From the NCBI GenBank assembly GCA_963722665.1, contig CAVRNW010000026.1:1-46005 (forward strand): a DNA stretch of 46,005 nt, read 5' to 3'. The DNA is from Site-B1 sp963722665 (GTDB lineage: Bacteria > Bacteroidota > Bacteroidia > Flavobacteriales > Flavobacteriaceae). Below the pieces are notes generated by a model that saw only the letters and a program-made list of their open reading frames with translations, was not told the origin of the DNA and searched no databases. A program made the translations under genes and the position numbers. Positions 42,833-46,005 of the stretch are shown here, piece by piece (position 1 is the first letter of the stretch; each line of letters opens with the position of its first letter).

Positions 42833-43330
42833 ATGAAAAAACTTTTAGCTCTGCTTCTTCTCTTTACCGTTCTAAGTAATTGCGAACGCGACGATATTTG
42901 TCCCGATTCAACGGCTACAACACCTAAAATAATTATCAGATTCTATGATATAACAGAACAAACGGAAACCCAACGTGTTTTGGGCTTACTGGTCCAGGGT
43001 GTTGATAATGAAGAGATCTATCAAGCAGCTGCTTCAACAGATTCGCTGGCATTACCTTTAAAAACCTATGAAAATATTACAAGTTTTAAATTGCATAAAG
43101 AATACGCAGTAGATGGTAATGGAGATATTACCGGCAATGAAGATATCATTAATATTGAGTATGGCACTGAAGAAGTCTATGTTTCCCGAGCTTGTGGTTA
43201 TAAAACCATTTATAATAATGTGGAATTATCTGTTGTTGATGATGGAGATAACTGGATAGAACTCATACAAATTGAAAACCCTTTAACAGTTGACAATGAA
43301 ACATCAGCGCATGTCAAAATATTTCATTAG
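42833..43330 (+). CDS. DUF6452 lipoprotein
   Basis: A 165-residue exported protein. The signal region ends in FTVLSNC, with Cys at 17, so lipidation is likely. Segments ERDDICPDSTATTPKIIIRFYD and EEVYVSRACGYKTIYNNVELSV are typical of DUF6452, a flavobacterial family of unknown function. Its C-terminus overlaps the start of the next gene by 20 bases, and it lies 21 bases after rlmD, an arrangement I recall as conserved. Confidence 0.85.
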   Translation: MKKLLALLLLFTVLSNCERDDICPDSTATTPKIIIRFYDITEQTETQRVLGLLVQGVDNEEIYQAAASTDSLALPLKTYENITSFKLHKEYAVDGNGDITGNEDIINIEYGTEEVYVSRACGYKTIYNNVELSVVDDGDNWIELIQIENPLTVDNETSAHVKIFH

Positions 43331-44009
43331 CGGTTTACTGGTCCTTATTTTTGCGAATGTCCTTGCGCAAAACAACACAAAATCAACTGATTCTGTGGTT
43401 TATAAACATAAATATGGACTACGAGTTGGTGGCGATCTTAATAAACTGGTTCGTTCCTTTGTGGACGATAATTATAAAGGATTTGAGGTCAACGCCGATT
43501 ACAGGATCACCCATAACCTGTATGTAGCAGGTGAACTTGGAACAGAAGAAAAAACAACCGATGTTGAATTTTTTGATGCCCAGACCTCAGGAAGTTATTT
43601 TAAAGCTGGTGTAGATTATAATGTATATGATAATTGGTTTGGAATGGATAATTTGATCTTTGGCGGATTGAGAGTTGGTCTTGCTTCATTTAAACAGCAA
43701 TTGAATGGCTATACCATTTATGATACCGATCACTACTGGGAGCCTTACTCCGATCCGGATACAACAGAGTTCAGCAATCTATCAGCAATTTGGGCAGAGA
43801 TCATAGTTGGAGTAAAAGTTGAAGTTTTGAATAATCTTTATGTTGGTTTTAATGCCCAGTTAAAAAGCTTAATATCAGACGACCAACCTGCCAATTTTGA
43901 AAATGTTTACATTCCCGGATTCAATAAAACTTACGACAACAGTAGTATTGGTGTTGGTTTTGGCTACAATATTTCTTACCTTATTCCTTTGTATAAAAAG
44001 GATAAATAA
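43311..44009 (+). CDS. DUF6048 outer membrane beta-barrel protein
   Basis: A 232-residue protein whose signal peptide ends near FANVLAQ. The rest shows alternating beta strands (YGLRVGGDLNKLVRSF, YFKAGVDYNVYDNWFGMDNLIFGGLRVG, LYVGFNAQLKSL) and a final strand (VGFGYNISYLIPLYK), in keeping with the DUF6048 family of small outer-membrane barrels. The ATG at 43311 was chosen over an in-frame TTG upstream because it begins the signal peptide. It overlaps DUF6452 and its stop overlaps the DinB start (TAATG). Function is unknown. Confidence 0.85.
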   Translation: MSKYFISGLLVLIFANVLAQNNTKSTDSVVYKHKYGLRVGGDLNKLVRSFVDDNYKGFEVNADYRITHNLYVAGELGTEEKTTDVEFFDAQTSGSYFKAGVDYNVYDNWFGMDNLIFGGLRVGLASFKQQLNGYTIYDTDHYWEPYSDPDTTEFSNLSAIWAEIIVGVKVEVLNNLYVGFNAQLKSLISDDQPANFENVYIPGFNKTYDNSSIGVGFGYNISYLIPLYKKDK

Positions 44010-44533
44010 TGCAAAAAGAGGATATCATTCTTGCTCTTGAAGAAACGCACAATACATTAATAAGCTGGCTAAAAGTTCAGGAGGATGATAAATGGGAAGT
44101 CGGTCCTGAAGGCAAATGGACTACCGGTCAGCATGTACTTCATCTTTTACAAAGCTGTGCAAAATTGAACAGTGCTCTCAGCATACCTAAATTTATTCTT
44201 AAATATAAGTTCGGAAAAGCAAACCGGGATGTCAGAGACTATGAAACTGTGGTCAAAAGATATCATGACAGATTGAAAGAAGTAAATGGTGCCACCTTTG
44301 GGCCTTCACAAAATATGAGAATTCCAAAACTAAGAGACAAATCCTATTTGCTGGACAGGATTCAAACCGAAAATAAAAAACTTCAATATAAAACCCATAA
44401 ATGGACCGATGTACAATTGGACTCCTACGTTCTTCCGCATCCTTTAATGGGCAAGATGCCTGTAAGAGAGCTTATTATGTGGACTACTTATCACATAGAA
44501 CACCACACAAAAACCTTAATGAACAACTATTAA
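44009..44533 (+). CDS. DinB family protein
   Basis: A 174-residue soluble protein of the DinB/YfiT superfamily. It has the helix opening IILALEETHNTLISWLKVQEDDKW, the metal-binding-type HVLHLLQS segment (His near 46), and a C-terminal helix with MWTTYHIEHHTKTL. This three-histidine arrangement is common in metal-dependent DinB-fold transferases, but the substrate is unknown. The start ATG overlaps the preceding stop (TAATG), so translation is coupled to DUF6048. Confidence 0.88.
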   Translation: MQKEDIILALEETHNTLISWLKVQEDDKWEVGPEGKWTTGQHVLHLLQSCAKLNSALSIPKFILKYKFGKANRDVRDYETVVKRYHDRLKEVNGATFGPSQNMRIPKLRDKSYLLDRIQTENKKLQYKTHKWTDVQLDSYVLPHPLMGKMPVRELIMWTTYHIEHHTKTLMNNY

Positions 44534-44627
44534 TCCGATAGGGATAAATAGATTTTTTTCACAACTGACAAATATCATTGCAAAAAACAGTATTAAATGT
44601 AATATTTAATATCTGAAATAACATACC

Positions 44628-45170
44628 ATGAAACGCATAAAAACATGGGGCTTAATCGTATTCTTATTCGCATTTGGATGTGGCTCGACAGCGGATTTAA
44701 AAGTTTTGTCAGATTTTGATGAAACAGCCGGATTCAATGATTACCAGACGTTTGTGATTTGTGTTGATGATCTTTTTGTTGACAATACGAATTATCCTAA
44801 ATATGATAATAATACCGTTAGACAATTAGTAGGTAAAGAAATTGAGGACCAGATGGAAGGCCTTGGCTACAGAACCAATGTGCTTAAACCGGAATTACAA
44901 GCCGGATTTCAACTATTGATAGTACAGGAAGAAGCTACCTTCTCAAACTGCGACCTGGAAGATAGCTATAACTATTGGCAATCCTGCACCATAAAAAATA
45001 TAACCTATACCGAAGAAACTCTGGTTGTTTATGTATCTGATATGCAAAAAAATCAGGTGATCTGGCAGGCATCAGTTACATGTGATATGAATAAACCGGA
45101 ACCAGTCTTAAAAAGTTATGTAATGGATTTGGTTGATAAACTTTTTGATAAGTATCCTAAAACCAATTAA
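44628..45170 (+). CDS. DUF4136 lipoprotein
   Basis: A 180-residue exported protein. The signal ends in FLFAFGC with Cys at 18, a good lipobox. The sequence DLKVLSDFDETAGFNDYQTFVI and VRQLVGKEIEDQMEGLGY, then the beta region ending VVYVSDMQKNQVIWQASV, match DUF4136, a common Bacteroidota lipoprotein family of unknown function. It is preceded by a 94-base gap from the DinB gene and lies 73 bases before the carbonic anhydrase gene. Confidence 0.88.
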   Translation: MKRIKTWGLIVFLFAFGCGSTADLKVLSDFDETAGFNDYQTFVICVDDLFVDNTNYPKYDNNTVRQLVGKEIEDQMEGLGYRTNVLKPELQAGFQLLIVQEEATFSNCDLEDSYNYWQSCTIKNITYTEETLVVYVSDMQKNQVIWQASVTCDMNKPEPVLKSYVMDLVDKLFDKYPKTN

Positions 45171-45243
45171 TATAAATATAACTATCAATAAGTGCTGTAT
45201 TGAATACAATAATCCTAACCTTAACCAATCAAATTTTATAGTC

Positions 45244-46005
45244 ATGAATAATCGCAGCTTTTTAGTTCTGTTTATTTTAATATCTCTCATTTTCAATTGC
45301 AAACAAGAAAAACACGAGCATTGGAGCTATCAGGGTGAAACCGCTCCGGAGCATTGGACAGAAATAGAAAAAAATACAAGTTGTGACGGGAAAAGTCAAT
45401 CTCCAATTAACATTATAGAGACCAGTACGGTTATGAACCCAACTGCCAAAGATCTCGAGGTGCTTTACTCGCCTAATACAATTTTAAATAAAGTTGAAAA
45501 TAATGGGCATTCCATTCAATTTGATTTTAATCCTGGCGATTCAATATTATACAAGCATAACATATATTATTTGAAACAGATACATTTTCACGAACCGGCA
45601 GAACATTTGATAAATGGTGTGAAATTTCCTATTGAGATTCATTTGGTGCATGTAAGTAAGGATAATAATATTACTGTCCTTGGCATTTTAGGAATGGAAG
45701 GCGAAGAAAGTCAGTTATTTGAATTCTTTGAAAGCTTTTTACCACTTGAAAATGGAGAAGAAAGGATCATTGATCAGAACCTTGATCTTACTTCACTGTT
45801 TCCTGATAAAACAGATTTTTATTCCTACAGTGGTTCTTTGACGACTCCTCCCTGTACTGAAAATGTCAATTGGGTGTTATTTAAAAACCCTATTGTCATC
45901 TCGCTGGATGAAGTCCTTAAGTTAAAGGAAAATATGCCATTAAATAATTACAGAAATGAACAACCTGTCAATGACAGAATCATCTACCATAATTTAGAAT
46001 TGTAG
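45244..46005 (+). CDS. Alpha-class carbonic anhydrase
   Basis: This enzyme converts CO2 to bicarbonate; the 253-residue protein is exported, with a hydrophobic signal region and Cys at 19, possibly lipidated. The zinc histidines are H114 and H116 in QIHFHEPAEH and H133 in EIHLVHVS, and H89 (NNGHSIQF) is the position of the proton shuttle. SQSPINI and TTPPCTENVNW are family signatures, and C47 with the Cys of the latter may form the usual disulfide. The ATG at 45244 is preferred over an upstream TTG frame. The window ends exactly at its TAG stop. Confidence 0.94.
   Translation: MNNRSFLVLFILISLIFNCKQEKHEHWSYQGETAPEHWTEIEKNTSCDGKSQSPINIIETSTVMNPTAKDLEVLYSPNTILNKVENNGHSIQFDFNPGDSILYKHNIYYLKQIHFHEPAEHLINGVKFPIEIHLVHVSKDNNITVLGILGMEGEESQLFEFFESFLPLENGEERIIDQNLDLTSLFPDKTDFYSYSGSLTTPPCTENVNWVLFKNPIVISLDEVLKLKENMPLNNYRNEQPVNDRIIYHNLEL

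Noticed and set aside
44009..44533. DinB gene as a toxin or defence component
   Set aside because: The DinB name is historical; the protein is a metal-binding four-helix fold with no defence genes near.

Overview
This 46 kb window looks like chromosomal DNA of a marine or soil type member of the Flavobacteriia (Bacteroidota). The sequence is AT-rich and carries lineage markers: a type B C-terminal sorting domain of the type IX secretion system (T9SS), a PorP/SprF protein, PorQ, a TonB-dependent receptor with a carboxypeptidase-like regulatory domain, GIN/DUF2807, DUF6048, DUF6452 and DUF6768 proteins, and promoters of the Bacteroidota TAnnTTTG type. No phage, insertion sequence, CRISPR array, rRNA or tRNA was found. 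No intergenic gap longer than 300 bases was found.

Layout. 1-3042: the 3' part of a large secreted repeat protein with its PorP/SprF partner. 3039-5469: sixA-like phosphatase, pdxH, a DUF3784 protein and rnz. 5471-7794: a leftward pyrimidine operon (pyrR, an unknown gene, pyrB, a small STAS-like gene, rnz), with heptamer repeats in two spacers. 7861-14829: a leftward housekeeping block (lon, LysM protein, porQ, cmk, rpsA). 15078-18073: a rightward operon of ECF sigma factor, probable anti-sigma factor and two predicted beta-solenoid envelope proteins. 18107-22913: small secreted protein, MFS permease, M48 lipoprotein protease, msrB, a DinB-like protein and an NTF2-like protein. 23093-27632: lpdA, aroQ, two tandem outer-membrane barrel genes (one frameshifted) and xerD. 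27634-30108: rny, 6S RNA, zapA and a ZapB-like coiled-coil gene in one leftward unit. 30220-34755: M23 peptidase, TonB-dependent receptor and cold-shock protein. 34765-40661: cysteine desulfurase, a frameshifted calcium-repeat lipoprotein, Smr protein, DUF2752/CCC-motif membrane pair, rocD and a DUF6768 gene with a nonsense codon. 40862-46005: cytochrome c lipoprotein, rlmD, DUF6452, DUF6048, DinB protein, DUF4136 lipoprotein and alpha-carbonic anhydrase.

Most genes are core or envelope functions in small operons that share overlapping or nearly abutting stop and start codons. The least ordinary features are these: a lipoprotein signal peptide separated from msrB by a frame change at an A8 tract; two further single-base frame breaks at short A runs and one early amber codon; the sigma/anti-sigma operon with two ladder-like repeat proteins; the 6S RNA inside a cell-division/RNA-decay operon; heptameric intergenic repeats; and promoters placed so close to the start codon that the mRNA should be leaderless.

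Limits: family assignments come from reading the proteins by eye. No database search, structure prediction or read-level check was possible.
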